DNA of 64,000 bases from Coprinus comatus (GCA_034638255.1 JAWPGT010000033.1:124001-188000), one strand, 5' to 3'; counted from the stretch's first letter, positions 12,760-26,035 are shown. Program-made: numbers and translations. Notes: generated from the sequence alone by a model not told the origin.

Positions 12760-15366
12760 ATGGAACTTGCAGCTTCACACAAGTATCACGACCCCAAGAT
12801 AATTGGGCAATGGAAGGTCGGAAGGACTATTGGTCGTGGATGCTCAGGTTAGCCACATGTCCTCAGTACTTTTTTTAAACTTATCCCAACCACGCCTCAA
12901 GGTCGAGTTCGCATTGCTCGACATTCAAAGACAGGACAGTTAGCAGCCATCAAAATAATTTCAAAATCATCTCTTGCGTCTAAAGTATCTCTTAACCGTC
13001 TAGCCGACGAAGTGGAACGCGAGAAACTTGCTGTTGAACGTGAAATAGTTGTTATGAAGCTCATTAATCATCCCAACATCATGCATCTATATGACGTCTG
13101 GGAAACCTCTACGCATCTCTATCTGGTTCTGGATTATATTCAAGGCGGGGAACTCTTTGATCATTTATGCAAAAGTGGACCTCTACCTATACCCGAGGCT
13201 CTCAAATACTTTCATCAAATTATTGGCGCAGTTGATTATTTCCACCGGTTTAATATCGCGCATCGGGACTTGAAGCCGGAGAATATACTTTTAGACCAAG
13301 AACGAAACGTCAAAATCGCCGACTTTGGCATGGCTGCTTGGCAGATTGACACAAGAGGCGCGACCGGTCTTATGAAAACATCTTGTGGAAGTCCTCACTA
13401 TGCGGCCCCTGAAATTATCCGTGGAAAACCTTATAATGGCTCATCTGCAGATATCTGGTCTTGTGGGGTTATACTCTATGCTTTGCTTACTGCTCGGCTT
13501 CCTTTTGATGATGATAATCTTCCGGAACTTCTTGATAAGGTTACTGCTGGAAAGTTTACTATTCCGCCATATGTGGGCCCTGCTGCACAAGACCTCATTA
13601 GGAGTATGTTAACGGTGGATGTCAATAAAAGGGTCACTATGGCGGAGATCTTCCACCACCCCTTCTTCAAACTATATAAAGGCAAGGCACCGGCATGTGC
13701 TGTTCCAGAACTCAGTCGGATAGCATATCCGCTGAAAAGTAAAGGCTGCATTGACCCCGATATTTTTGCCAACCTTCGTACCCTTTGGCACGGTGCCTCA
13801 GATGATGAGCTCATCCGAAGTTTATTGAACGAGCAAAAGAACTGGCAGAAAGGAATCTACCACCTTCTGGTCAACTATCGTGCCAACCAAGCTGTTGAAG
13901 ATGAAGTTAGCGAAAGCGAAATGGAGAGACGACGTAGATACAGGGCTCATAAGCTGACCGAGAAAAGAGTTAAGGAAGTTACTGCTGTATCTACTGTCGC
14001 AGCGCCGGAGTTACCAGAGCCTATGACACCATCCATTTCTCAACGAGACTATCCACCACGCGCGGAACCACCCACACCACGAAAAGCTCGGGGAAGACAC
14101 CTAATCGCAGGAAATGACGTTGACTCCTCAAGTTCATCCGACCTATCCCATCTGATGCTAGATGTCAAGATCCCTCGCCATGCTTTGGTGGAAAGTACGA
14201 GTACCATAGATAAATCAGACCTGAACCGGGACCTTCCAGATGTACCAGCATCGACACATCAAGATTGTGATGTTCACACCTTTTTTGAGCAGGTGGTCAA
14301 TCATTTGACATTACTGCAGGAAAAGATGGCTACTACAGCGACTGGAGTTAGACCAAATCAGCCTCAAGGTCAGTTCAAATTAGCACAGACACTAGAGCGG
14401 AATCACGAGGGAGTATCGAAGCCTAGTGCTCAAGACCGAGAGAATCGTATCTTGTGTCAAGAGAAAGAATCTGACCCGATACAAAGAAGGCCTCGTCAGC
14501 TTGTGTTCTCTCTAGGAGGAAATACCTCCCGTACTAAGACTTTTGCTGAAGGAACAGATGTTACGACTCGGCCGCTGAGTGTTAAAAACAAGTCGAATAG
14601 GGTGGCCGCTACCTATAATACCACAGATGGCAAAGGGAGCAGCGTCCAACAGAATAATTATACCAACCCGCTCGCGGCTCGGAAACCGTCTCTGAAAAAG
14701 AGGAACTTTATAGATCAGCACCACAATGACTTTGGTCATCAACGAGCTAGCAGTTATAACAGACAAGCCTCACAATCTCAAACTACATCCCATTGCTCAC
14801 AAGCACGTCATTCCGAAGCAACTGGTCCTCTTCGTCATATGCTACCCAGTACAAATGGTAGCACTCCTAAACGGACATGGTTGGAGACGATCTTTCGGTT
14901 CAAAACTTCTCAAGCAACAAGATGCACGCTTTATTCATCTTGGGATCTGATCACCACGCGGAACGAATGTCGAAGGCTACTCATGAATATGAATATCCAC
15001 GTCCAAGTTTTTCGAGACTCACAAGACACGCTTAGCGAACGTGAACAGACCTCGTCTTCGTTGGGTATCGCAATGAAGTGTAAGGTGGACGAGATGCAAG
15101 ATTCGGATGATATCTTAGGAACCTTGAAGTCAACTAAGTTTCGTGTGGAGTTGAAACAAATAAATAGATACCCAGTTTCTTTGTCCAACTGGTCAAGAGA
15201 AGAAAGCGAGTCTGAAGAGGAAGAAGAAGAAGATCTACAAGGAGATTGTGTAGCAGTGACATTCATTCATGAAAAAGGTTCTGGTGAGACGTTCAGGGAG
15301 ACTGTGAGACGATTAAAGAGAGAGTGGACACTTGCAGGTGATGGTGCAGGGATCGGAGTTTTGTAA
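12760..15366 (+). CDS. Ser/Thr protein kinase, Nim1/Gin4/Hsl1 (Cdr2-like) family
   Basis: Two exons, 12760-12847 and 12902-15366, with a 54-nt intron that restores the glycine loop GRGCSGRV; 850 aa. The kinase domain is about residues 18-285: ATP lysine in AAIKII (residue 47), catalytic HRDLKPEN (from residue 150), DFG (170), and an activation loop ending CGSPHYAAPE as in AMPK/Nim1-type kinases. A long Ser/Pro/Arg-rich middle follows. The last ~160 residues (TWLETIFRFKT ... ETFRETVRRLKREW) look like a KA1-type membrane-binding domain, broken by an acidic run. In yeasts this family sits at the septin ring or cortical nodes and opposes Wee1 at mitotic entry. The true start is in exon 1; the longest single open frame misses it. 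The exact subfamily (Hsl1, Gin4 or Cdr2) is uncertain. Confidence 0.9.
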
Positions 15367-15855
15367 TAAATTGTAATGGATTCTCGGCTGAGATGTAATT
15401 AATGATGTTCCACTCGACCCTCGTTTCTTAAACTATAATAGATACGTTGGAAGATATAAAAAGAGAGAAGAATCAATGAATCAATATTCAGGGTTCGAGG
15501 CCATGAGGTTGAGAACCGTTGGGGTACCCTGTTGTAGTGCCAAGTGCGGTGCATGTGAGGTAATAATTGCGAAATGATATTCATAAGAGGACTATGGGTA
15601 GTGGAAGCAGCGTGGATACAGTAGGGTAAAATGCACGGAGTACATGCGTTGGTTGGTAGGACAGAGGAGTTCTGCCGTTATCATGGTTTGGGGTGATGGA
15701 AAGCTCGTGGCTCGTGGAGGCAGAGCACAAGGTGGCAAAGAACAGTTCTGTCATTCTGACCATATGTGTTATGAGTCCGAAGATATCCGTTCGGTCCACC
15801 CACGTGCTCAGTCCTTTATTAACCCCAACTTACCTTCTCTTCAATCCATCTTACC
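15367..15855. promoter_or_regulatory. Kinase 3' end and dynein light chain promoter
   Basis: A 489-bp spacer with no credible gene. A CACGTG E-box lies at 15801-15806, about 50 nt before the light-chain ATG, followed by a pyrimidine-rich leader. Nothing else recognised. Confidence 0.35.
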
Positions 15856-16261
15856 ATGTCCGACGTAAAGCCAGATATCACTTCCACATCCACAGACGCT
15901 GCCACCGGTGGTCTCAACCCCATCCCTGCCACCACAACTCCCAAAGCCATCATTAAAAATGTTGATATGAGCGAGGACATGCAGCAGGAAACCGTCGATA
16001 TTGCCAATCTTGCTCTCGAAAAGTACCACATCGAGAAGGATATTGCTGCATACATCAAGAAGGAGTTCGACAGGCGTCATGGTCCCACGTGGCACGTCGT
16101 CGTCGGAAAGAACTTTGGTAGTTATGTCACCCACGGTCAGTTGGACGCGTCCACACAATACAATATATTCATTACTGATCATCTTCTCCCATGTCACAGA
16201 AACCAAGCACTTCATTTATTTCTACATTGGAGCCCTCGCCATGCTCATCTGGAAATCATAG
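15856..16261 (+). CDS. Dynein light chain LC8 (DYNLL type)
   Basis: Two exons, 15856-16135 and 16200-16261, with a 64-nt intron; 113 aa. The core is nearly identical to animal LC8: [49 protein letters not shown], and across the splice [22 protein letters not shown]8 is a homodimeric hub that binds short linear motifs in dynein intermediate chain and many other proteins, promoting their dimerisation. The first ~28 residues ([19 protein letters not shown]) are a low-complexity extension that animal LC8 lacks. The stop directly follows the final serine, one residue short of the animal C-terminus. Confidence 0.97.
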
Positions 16262-16598
16262 ATGATGACTTATAACATTTTATTGTGCCGTGATCAACTG
16301 GGTATCTTTTGGATTGGGGAGGAGCGGTAGACGTGGGCAATTAACCAGTTGGACAATTGGCCTTTTCTTTTTCATGGATGTATTCTTTGCCACGAATCAC
16401 TCTGCTCTGCTCTTGTATTTTCCTGTTGTGTATTTTCTCATTTTCGTTAATCATCATTTCAAATACGAAATTTATCTGCATTATAATTTTGTACATCAAA
16501 AGGACAGTATACTTAAAGAAAGTGTAACAGGTAACTAACAGAAGACAATCAGGCAAATAGGTTGCACAACAAATAGAAATGGACAAATCCCTCTTCTT
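16262..16598. other. Convergent 3' spacer, LC8 / Axl2-like
   Basis: About 340 A/T-rich nt between two convergent genes. Only low-complexity short open frames. No feature seen beyond the expected polyadenylation region. Confidence 0.3.
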
Positions 16599-19500
16599 TC
16601 AACGCGTCTCAGCGACCTCGATAATCACTGTTGCTAAACGAATCTCATCATCCTTCCCAGCGAAAATTCCAAACGAAACCACTCCTACATCCTCCTTTGT
16701 ACTCTCTCCGGTTACTTCTGCCGTACCTTGTGTTTCTATCCCGTTCAGGTCAACGTGTAATTGGGACAAGGGTTGTCCCGAGATTATCTTCACGTTGTAT
16801 TCGCGAGGCATCAAAGCCGGAGAAGACGTAAGATTTGTGTCTTGCTTCGGTGCTCTTGCCCCAATCAATCCAGGAGGTATCCTTACCAAGAATTTAAATT
16901 TCTGACCAGGTATCACTACCACTCGTTTCTCCAAAGGTAATTTAATACCTTTATTATCCCCATTGTTCGAAGATTCAAGTGACGAAAACGAGGACCGCAC
17001 GTTGAATGATATGTCAGACGAAATCGCGGCGGTTGAAGGCCCATCACGATCACCACCAAGAGCTTGTACATAACGAAGCCCCATTGACAATCTATCCCCA
17101 CTTCCACTACTCTTCAGACCTCCAATATTATTATCAGATTCGATCCTCATAATCGTAGCGGTTTGGCTTGTAATCCTCCTTCCACCTACAAAGCCTCCTC
17201 CACCTGCTCCAGGAACTTCTCCGTCTATATTGTTATCAGTTGACAACAATGGTGTAGGTACCCTAGTCGAATTCGTAAACGGTACAAGTCGTGGTTGATG
17301 GCTTCTGGGGGATGGGGATTCAGGCGATGCCGCAATAATTCCGATTAACGGTGAATCTTGCGAGAACACAGTTAAACTCTTATTACTCCTTGTGCTCGCC
17401 CTCGACACAGGTCGTGGAACAGCTTTTTCGATACCCAAGTCAACATTCAAAACTTGGTGAATTATCCGAGGATTGACAGACCTTCATTGAAATGAACTTG
17501 TGTTTTAGGCTTTGGTCTACCAAAGTCTCCACGCCTCTGAGGGATAGAATATGCTGCCGTGGATCCTGAAGGTGAATGTGACACGATGGTACTTCCAGGA
17601 TTACTACCAGGTGGTCCAGAGAATAGATTCCCTGGAACTGTATCAATCATATGATTGAAAGGCAATAAATCTGTCTCCGACTCCGTTGTAATTCTCGTTT
17701 TCACTAGAATGGGTTTCCCAATAATCGAGGGTTTGCCATTGGAACCAGAACCATTCCTTCTTTTCGGTGAATACCTATCACTAACATACCTCACCGTTTG
17801 CTTGATCTTCGCAAAGAACTCCTTTTTACTCATAACTCCAGAACTCGGAACGCTTGAAGGTCCAGCTCTCTCATTCATGTTACTCTGGCTTTGGCTTCTT
17901 TCTGGAACCCGCTGTAAGCCAATGCCAATACCGTTATAATCCCTCTCGATGGGTAATCCATCATGTATAGGAGGAGACTTCAAAAGTGTATCGTCCGCGT
18001 TAAACTTTTCCGTCCGATTTTTGACAACATCCAATCCATACCACTTTCGATCTTTTTCAGTATAACCATTTAAACCTTCCTCTCCTGTAACAGCCGTATC
18101 TTCAACCCTTGCCACATGCCTCACGGTTGCCAAAATACCACCAAAAAGACACAAACCTCCTAGAATTCCAAAAGTAATTCCCAACGCAAGAACTAATCTC
18201 GCATGCTCTTTATTCGAAAGTCCACCATAGCGCCCATTGCTTCCTTTCTTCTCATTCTCAGGAGTAATCACAAAAATCGGTAGAGTCGCATGGGAAGTAG
18301 AGTGTGTGAGATGAGAATATGCAGTAAACGTCACCAGAACGTGCGTCGTGGGATAATCATATGGAACCACTCCTTCCAAAACAAATGATCCCGATCCTTC
18401 CAAGAAATTGAGCCAACTTCCCGAATCACTGGGTTCGTATATCATTGATAAATTTACATTGCGCCGAGTCTCCAAGGAGGAATCAGAGAAGTATTCCGCG
18501 AGGTTAAAAGATATTTTGTCTTTAGGGGAAGCATAGATCGTCGGGAATGATTCAACAGTAAAGTAAGAGGGGACAAGAGCCATAGAGAAATGTGTTTCAA
18601 TTGTCTGGTTGAAGGTTGTTGTGATCTTCACTGGTATCGTCGGTTTCATTCCAGAAAACTCAGGTTTAGGCCTTCCAGATAACGTTCTGAGTCGAGCATC
18701 ATAAGACAACCAATCAGAATAACCAGAAATATCCATAGTCATATTCAAGATATCTTGTGCACGAAGCGGTTTTTGATCCACAAGTATTCCTGCAAAGTCC
18801 GCCGGAGAATTCAAGCTCACATCAAAGGTTGAGGTAGTAGTCACGTTGATAGTTGGCATATACAAAGTAGCCGAAAGTTCATGAGAGGCAATAACAAGAT
18901 CGAAAGGCATACTTGCAGCAGAATAACCTTCTTGATCAGACGCATGCAATACCAGTTTGTAGGTTCTCGGGGTGGATAGTTCTTTTTCGGACGGGGCGAT
19001 GCCATTCAGAGTAATTTGGTGCGAATGAAAAGTCATCCAGTCCGGAATGTCGCTTGCATCTATGAGCCGAACATCGTAGTGAATATTCCTCTTGGATGTA
19101 TATGTCTCGTACTCGAAGCCAATGCTGAAAGACCACTTTGATGGATTCTTAGGATGGGATTCGGTGACGCCAGAGCAGATCCAGGTGAGAGAAGAAAAAC
19201 TGATGAGAGAGAAGGGTTATTCGCGTAGAATTGGTCTGCTATAGACATTTTCAAAGCCAGAGGAGGATCGCGCGAAACACAGAGAGTTACACGAGAGGAC
19301 ACAGTTGACGAGGAGCCATGAGCTGTGACGACGACTTCGGGATTGCCTACATCGTTTGTGAGCGGAGTGCCTGAGAAAGTGCGGTCTTCGGGTTGGAAAG
19401 ATAGCCAGTCTGGAAGTGGAGAGGTTGTGTAATTGAGGTAGCCATCTGTAGAATGGAATGTGTTTGGAGAAAACGTCCATGAAAACGGTTGGTTGATCCG

Positions 19501-19632
19501 AGCCATCGGTGGAAGTTGGTCGGCCAGCTGCTGCACAACAGTAACAGCCGGACTTGCGGCGTGGGCTGCAGACAGCAGACACAGTATGGTATAAAGAGCG
19601 ACTAACATAGAGGACGGATAAAGGATGGACAT
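16599..19632 (-). CDS. Axl2-like transmembrane protein with cadherin-like domains
   Basis: Type I membrane protein of about 1,000 aa. Start at 19632 (MSILYPSSM) opens a signal peptide with core LVALYTILCLLSAAHA. The ectodomain has dystroglycan-type cadherin-like modules: INQPFSWTFSPNTF with PLPDWLSFQPEDRTFSGTP, then KWSFSIGFEYETY, DIPDWMTF, and WLSYDARLRTLSGRPKPEFSG. The membrane helix is LVLALGITFGILGGLCLFGG (near 18190). The cytoplasmic tail is Ser/Pro-rich and the C-terminus is QLHVDLNGIETQGTAEV. In budding yeast Axl2 marks axial bud sites; the fungal homologues are thought to act in polarity and septation. The reading frame changes twice, near 19146 and near 17480. Each change can be explained by one missing base or by a weak-donor intron (53 nt at 19148-19200; about 68 nt ending near 17450). 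See findings. Confidence 0.75.
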
Positions 19633-19882
19633 GGCCCTCGGCCAGCGAGCAGTGCAAGTTGACAAGTTTGCAACTCTAGCCAAGTCGCACCTGCCATGAT
19701 TTGGGTCAATACGACACAACAACCATCGTCTCAGAGTGCATAATCCAACATCTGTCTTTGTTGCCGTAAGCACAATAGTTGCTTTGTTACACAGGGAATC
19801 GATATCATACGACAAGCACAAGGAATCCATACAGTGAGAACAGTAAAAAAAAACATCATAAATCATTACAGACTATCTATAC

Positions 19883-22800
19883 TCAAAGGAACGCAGACAA
19901 GCCTACCGCCTGAACTTTTTCAGGTTGCTCGGCATTTATGAGACGAATGAGACCGAGCAACTCGGTACGGATGTCATCACCGATCTGATCTGGTACAGTA
20001 GGATCCAGAACAAAGACAAAGACTTGCAGGAGTTGGTCAAGGTATGGGAGAAGTGCAGCGCCATTGTTTTGGAAGAGATGGAAAATGGCGCGGAAAACTG
20101 GACGATTCTCTAGGTAATCATTTTTGAGAGGGAGGGCATTGATGAAGACAGGTAGTACTTGGTCCAGGGGAATAGCACCGGTGTTACGGACAATCAAACG
20201 AGCGACAGCACCTGTAGCGTTGTCCTTTGCGTTGAGACGAGCACTGCTGGTTTCCGGTGTGACATCGAAGAGAGGTCGGAGTGCCGCAAGGAGGTGGAGG
20301 TATTGAGGAGAAAGATCAACTTCGGAGTTCTCAACCAGAAGGCCTGTTGCGAATGCAGCGTTGCTGAGGACTTCACCGTCAGGGTCACTGAGGGCCTTGT
20401 AGAATAGTTCAAGGAGAGGTTCGGTGAAAGGTGTCGCCGCGGACTTCATTCCAGCAATCACTTCAGCGAGGCATCCGATCGCAGATGAACGGTCGCCGAG
20501 AGAACGGGTCTTCTTCTACATTAGACAGGCTACTTAGTAAAGCCCAAATAAATCAAGTAGAAGCGACGCACGTAGTACTTGGCAATCAAAGGGAAGAAAG
20601 TAGAGAAGGCTTGGCCAAACTCTGGTCCAAGACCATTAGCCAAAGCAGCGACAAGGTCACCAGCAGACGAGATCAAAACCGAGTCATATTCAGCCTGGTC
20701 TTCTGGAGCTTCCTCGTCTTCATCCTGGTCAGGATCTTGCTGGCAGAAAGCCTTTTGTTCGAGGATTTGAATGACAATGTTGCAAATATCCGCAAGATCT
20801 ATTTTTTGCGTGAGAATCTAGGACCAAACCTTCAGATGAATCACATACGATTCTCAAAGAAAGCGGGGCCAATCTTGTTTATAGTTTCTGCAAGCCCAAC
20901 ACAGAGACCAGAAGCGACATTTCTGGATAATGATTGTTAGTTGTAGTTCATATCCATGTCAAAAAAAAAATGAAACAAGTCAGATTAGATATAATATAAT
21001 AGTCTCATTGCCGAAGCATCGAAGTGAGCTGAGTTATTCTTTCATCATAAAAAAAAAAAACAGAAAATTTATGGAAAAATGAACCAGATGGAGAAAAGCT
21101 CACTTGTTGTCCTCCGTCTCGTACATTTCCAATAAAGGTACAAGAGCGTGATTAATGAGTTCCTTGGCATTGGGATCAATGGCGATGTTCTATAAATGTC
21201 AAGTCAGCCAATGGTGACAAGGTGAAAAAATGCAGCTTACGGAAGTTCTTCCAGGTTGCCATTCAGCGGGGTTACTAAGATCGTAGAATGTGCGGACAAT
21301 TTCAAGAAGAGAATCAGTCGCGCTCTTGCGAATACCTTCATAATAGTGCGGTAGAAGGGCGATCAGTTCGACCGAACATGACTCGACATAAGGGAGGAAA
21401 TGTGACTGTGTAGCAGAGAACAGAGTTCCTATGGTATCCGCTGCAATTTCTTTCTCTACTGCAATAGCACTGTTCACATCCATCATTTTGTCAAGGTCGA
21501 CATCTTCAATATTGACAATCGTATCTTCGTCTTTTCCATTGGTAAGACCAGAATCAAAGGCAGCTGCAGCTTCACTGACAGATGCTAATTTCACTTATCA
21601 ACAGATGGAAATTGATTAGGTCGTTGTTAATACATACCCGCGAGGTCTTCATTAGATTCAGATTGTTTGCAGCTTGTGAGAAGAGGAGGGATGACTTGAG
21701 GTAGATAAGGGGCAAATTCTTCTCCGAACACGCGTGCCATAACACCGAAGAACAGGAAGCTGCATTCTCTGAGCCTTGCACTGTTAAGTTGCATCCCTAG
21801 GAAAGCTTGTTGCATCATATTGGGGAAGTAAGGTCGGAAAGCCTCCTTTCCTACAGCCTCAGCAAAAGTGCCAATGGCATCCATAGTGATACCACGGAGT
21901 TCAATTTCTTCGCCTTCACCTGTCAAATGAAGGAATTGTTCCAAGCGCTGCATGGTTGGTTGGAAGTAAGGGCTGAAACGCTCCTTGGACGCATGAGCAG
22001 CACTGCCAATAGCACCAGTAACGACCGCTTTGACAGATATGGGAGCAGCGTCAAGCAGTCCTGCAAGGCGTTCCATTATCAGATGCAAGTACTGATCAAT
22101 CACATCATGGAGGATCTCGAGGAGTGCATCGAGAGCAGTGCATGCAGAACGTTGTGTTCCCTCGTCATTGATCAAGTTCATGATGGACTGTATGGTCAAA
22201 TTGAGTATGTAATGGAAAATATGTACGTTGTGACTTACAGGTACAAGAACAGCATGTTTTGCAACACACTCATCCTCAAGCCATTCGCAGAGACAGCTGA
22301 CGGAAACGCATGTAGCCTTCCTAACCGAAACGTCGATGTCTCGTAGACCAGCTTCAATGATCGGCCAAACGTCGTTCATGAGGGGGGTCATATATTCGCT
22401 GCAACCTTCAACAGATACACCCAATGCAAGCATGGCACCACGTCTATATGAGGGGTTCTCGGAGCTGAAATATTGGACGATGAGAGTGCGCAAGGCCGGG
22501 AAAACCTGGGTAGGAGGTAGGTTGGTGCTCAGACCATCTATGATACGAAGTGCAGACTGTATATAATTGAGTTTTATTCATTAGAAACGTCAAGACGATG
22601 ATACATACGCGGGAAGGTACATCTTCCTCAAGATCATCGGGTTCATCTTCGGTTGTAATGGGCATCAAACCCTGAAGGATCGCTCCTGCGAGGTTGTGAC
22701 TTTGAACCTTCGACTTTTTGCTACGCAGATGTTAGCACGTTGCGTTTATAACCTCACAATAACGAGGCTCACTATTGTACTGTCCAGTTGAGGGCATTGA

Positions 22801-24020
22801 GAGCAAGAACACGGATCTCATTTTCAAACGCTGTGTTGCCACCACACTTAAGAAGGAAACTGGCAAGCTCAGGGATGTGCTTTCCCAAAATGGGAACTTC
22901 CTAGATTGATTAATTAGGAGTCAGGAGAGAACTGAAGATAAATAAATAAATAACACACAAGGATCAAAAGTGTTTCCAAAACGTCAAAAAGTTGTCTGGA
23001 GCTAGTCTCATCTCCAGATTCGACACATGCTCCGATGACCTGAATCATGGTAGGGAGCAGGGCCTGGAAAGATCGCTATATTGGGGGATAAATTAGATTT
23101 GTCGATAACTGATTAAAGTATTTTTGGGGGACATACAATCTCGCTCTTGTTTTCGCTGTCAAGATACTGTGCAATGACACCAAGAGATCTGTATGCGCGT
23201 TTAAGAGCAACGAATTTGTAACTATTAAGGCCGGGCTTACCTCACAGTAGTGATGCGGACCTCCATACTGACAGGATCAACCAAAAGGCCGGAAAAGAGT
23301 TCGAAGAGGTTTGAAAGCTGTTCCTGGAAGCCTTCGACGATATTCTCGAGGACTGTGAACAGGATATAAGAGCCAACTTCGCGTTGATTAGGATCTGGGG
23401 AAGTGCAGGTTTGATTCAGGAAAGGGAGGAGTTCGGGCCATTTTCCATCAGTGAACTCTATGTAAGCGATAGCAGCTAGGACGCGAGCTGAAGAATGGCG
23501 GACAAGTTTGCTGGAGGAGATGATTAGTTTACGTGCGGTGAATGAAATGACGTTTTTAAACGTACTTTGTCTCATGGACGATCACCTCGGGCAATTTTGC
23601 TTTGATCTCATCACGTTGAATCTGGCTAAGAAGAGCCCACAGAGCCCCGCTCTTCTGGCTAATGCGCTTTCGCAGTTCAACGGCAGCTAGTTGTCTCACC
23701 TAGAGTAGGATGAGTGTGGGTGCAAGATCTGATTGGACTTTGGGATGCTTACCGAGGGGTCGGGGGAGGTTGCCAGGATGCTGGCGAGGGCAGGAATGCA
23801 TGTTGGCTTTTTGTAATAGTCCTGGTTGAGCTGTGCGGTAGCCTGGAAGAAGCAACATGAGCGAAGAGAAAGAAAGAGATTGGAGAATACATGCAGCCTT
23901 GAGTTGGGAGGTGTTGTTGGAGATGGACTGAACGAGAAGGTCGTGCAAACCTCTGACAAAGTTCGTCTGGAGAGAGGTTAATTGGAGGGAGTGCAGACAG
24001 ACAGGGCTACGTACATCCAT
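19883..24020 (-). CDS. KAP123: Importin beta-type karyopherin Kap123/importin-4
   Basis: Nuclear import receptor of the Kap123/IPO4 class, which in yeast imports ribosomal proteins and histones H3/H4. About 14 exons, ~1,080 aa of HEAT repeats. Exon 1 is only ATGGAT (24020-24015); after the first intron the protein continues TNFVRGLHDLLVQSISNNT, giving the family start MDxxFVxxLHxLL. Further matches: LKAATAQLNQDYYKKP, QLAAVELRKRI, HSSARVLAAIAYIEF, WPELLPFLNQTC, and SMEVRITTVRSLGVIAQYLD. The acidic insertion DQDEDEEAPED typical of karyopherins is encoded near 20710. It ends LIRLINAEQPEKVQAVGLSAFL. The tiny first exon is supported by a strong GTACGT donor. Individual exon borders in 20460-21200 were not all fixed. 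Confidence 0.88.
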
Positions 24021-24354
24021 GGCGAAGGAGGCGAGGAGGAGGGGAGGAGAGGATTAAGCACAAAACAACTGATCCCACCAAATTTTTTTGTCGGAGTTGG
24101 CCGATTATCTCTGCCAATTGCCTGATTTGGCCGCACACCATGTCCTGACACATGACATCGATCAACCTATATCACAGTCCTTACCAACCAAAATCCAATA
24201 AATAATATATTGTACACATACAGGTGGCAGCAGTCTTGAAATTGTGGGAAAAAGTAAAAAGCTGTTCCGTTGAAATTTCCAGCAACCTCCGAAATCAGCA
24301 CAGACAAACACAGACGGTGTTTCCGGGGCTTCCGAGTGCCGAGACTGGAACACA
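24021..24354. promoter_or_regulatory. Divergent promoter KAP123 / DHODH
   Basis: 334 bp separating two start codons. It contains an imperfect inverted repeat around 24140 (catgtcctgacacatgacat). No TATA box is obvious. Two neighbouring growth-related genes share this region. Confidence 0.35.
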
Positions 24355-26035
24355 ATGTCGCTGCTCCCGCGCGCCCTCGCTCGCTCTGTCCGTCAGAGTC
24401 GCCACTGCAATGTCGCAGGTCGACGCTTCGCATCAGACTCAGCAGCCACACCCCCCAACCCACTGAGAACCGGCCTCTATGCATCCGCCTTTGCAGTCTC
24501 AGCAGGCGTATTTGCCATATACTACTTTGATGCCAGATCCGCCATGCATCGCTATGTGCTGACCCCTGTCTTGCGGAACCTCTTTGATGCGGAGACTGGG
24601 CATAAGATAGCTGTTAAAGCGCTGAGAACCGGTTTGGCACCTAAAGATCCTGCGGTTGACGATAGCAGACTTCAATGCGAGGTAAAACCCAATATACTGG
24701 CCCATACAAATTACTCAGTTTAGCTAGTAGATCTGGGGAGAAGGCATGTCGAATCCTATTGGGCTTGCTGCCGGATTTGACAAGGATGGAGAGGCAATTG
24801 ACGGTATGGGTTCTCAGTCTGTATCCCATGCCTGCACTGATCCACTAATATAGGTCTCTATGACCTGGGCTTCAGTTGGGTAGAGATTGGCAGTGTCACT
24901 CCTAAACCACAGGTGCGTGTTCAAACACTTGTAGGTGTAGAAACTCACCCACTTCCTTCATAGGCAGGCAATCCTCGACCACGAGTATTTCGTCTTCCAG
25001 AGGATAATGCATTGATCAATCGTTATGGCTTCCCTTCACAAGGTCAACCTACCGTGCTTTCGCGCCTTCTGGCACGCATACCTAGGTTTACAACTGGTCC
25101 TGAACGCGCTTCCCTTCGCGATGGCTCCATTCTTGCTGTGAATCTGGGCAAGAACAAAGAGTCTCCTCAGGAATCGATTGAGGACTACGTGAGCGGGGTA
25201 AAGGTGTTCGGCCCGTATGCTGACGTTTTGGTCGTCAATGTATCCAGCCCAAACACTCCAGGTCTACGGTGAGTTCGATGCGAGTAACTGTAAATGTTAA
25301 ATGTTCAACAATGCGGTTCACAGTGGACTCCAGGATAAAGGTGCTTTGGAAAAGCTTCTACAGGGTGTTAGAAAAGCTCGTGATGATCTCGAACCATCCG
25401 TCCTTACGTCTCGGAAACCTAGATTGGTCCTCAAAATTGCACCTGATCTCAACGAATCCCAGATAGCTGATATTGCCCAAGTGGTGAGGGCAAGTGGTAT
25501 TGATGGTGTTATCGTTAGCAACACAACCATCCAGCGACCAAAGGGACTTGCAAGTTGTGAGTAATTCATTTTTCTCCGGAATTCCCTGCGCTGAACTTAT
25601 GAGGTAGCAAACAAAAATGAACTTGGTGGTCTCTCTGGCATCCCAATTAAACCCCTTTCTTTAAAAGCCTTGCAAACTTTGCGTGGAATGCTTCCTGCCA
25701 GTATTCCGATCATCGGTGCTGGAGGAATTTGGACAGGCCAAGATGCTCTTGACTTTGCCAAGTCTGGTGCCCAAACAGTACAACTTTACACTAGTTTCGG
25801 ATACAACGGTGTCGGAACATGTCGACGTATCAAGGATGAGCTTACCGAATTACTCGCAAAAGAGGGAAAGACGTGGTCTGAAGTTGTGAAGGAGGCCGTC
25901 GAAAAACACAGTTTAAAGGAAGAGGAGAAAAAGCCAGCTACCATGGCACAACTAGTTACAGAGGCTGAAGAGTTGCAGGGCCTATTGGCCGCTGGAGATA
26001 AAGACAAAGATCTTCAAGACCAGACAAATCAATAG
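24355..26035 (+). CDS. DHODH: Dihydroorotate dehydrogenase, class 2 (mitochondrial)
   Basis: Fourth step of pyrimidine synthesis: dihydroorotate to orotate, with electrons passed to ubiquinone at the inner mitochondrial membrane. Six exons: 24355-24681, 24731-24803, 24854-24912, 24964-25268, 25324-25556 and 25608-26035. Introns are 49-55 nt; exactly 475 codons including stop, 474 aa. An Arg/Ser-rich mitochondrial presequence ([16 protein letters not shown]) is followed by a hydrophobic helix ([18 protein letters not shown]), the class 2 hallmark. FMN and substrate motifs: [46 protein letters not shown], and the catalytic-serine segment [11 protein letters not shown]. Then [33 protein letters not shown] and [11 protein letters not shown]. 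The C-terminus has an acidic/Lys-rich extension of about 50 aa beyond the human end. Confidence 0.97.

Noticed and set aside
13012..13014. GTG as start of the kinase
   Set aside because: Would delete the glycine loop and ATP lysine; the ATG at 12760 with a 54-nt intron restores a full kinase domain.
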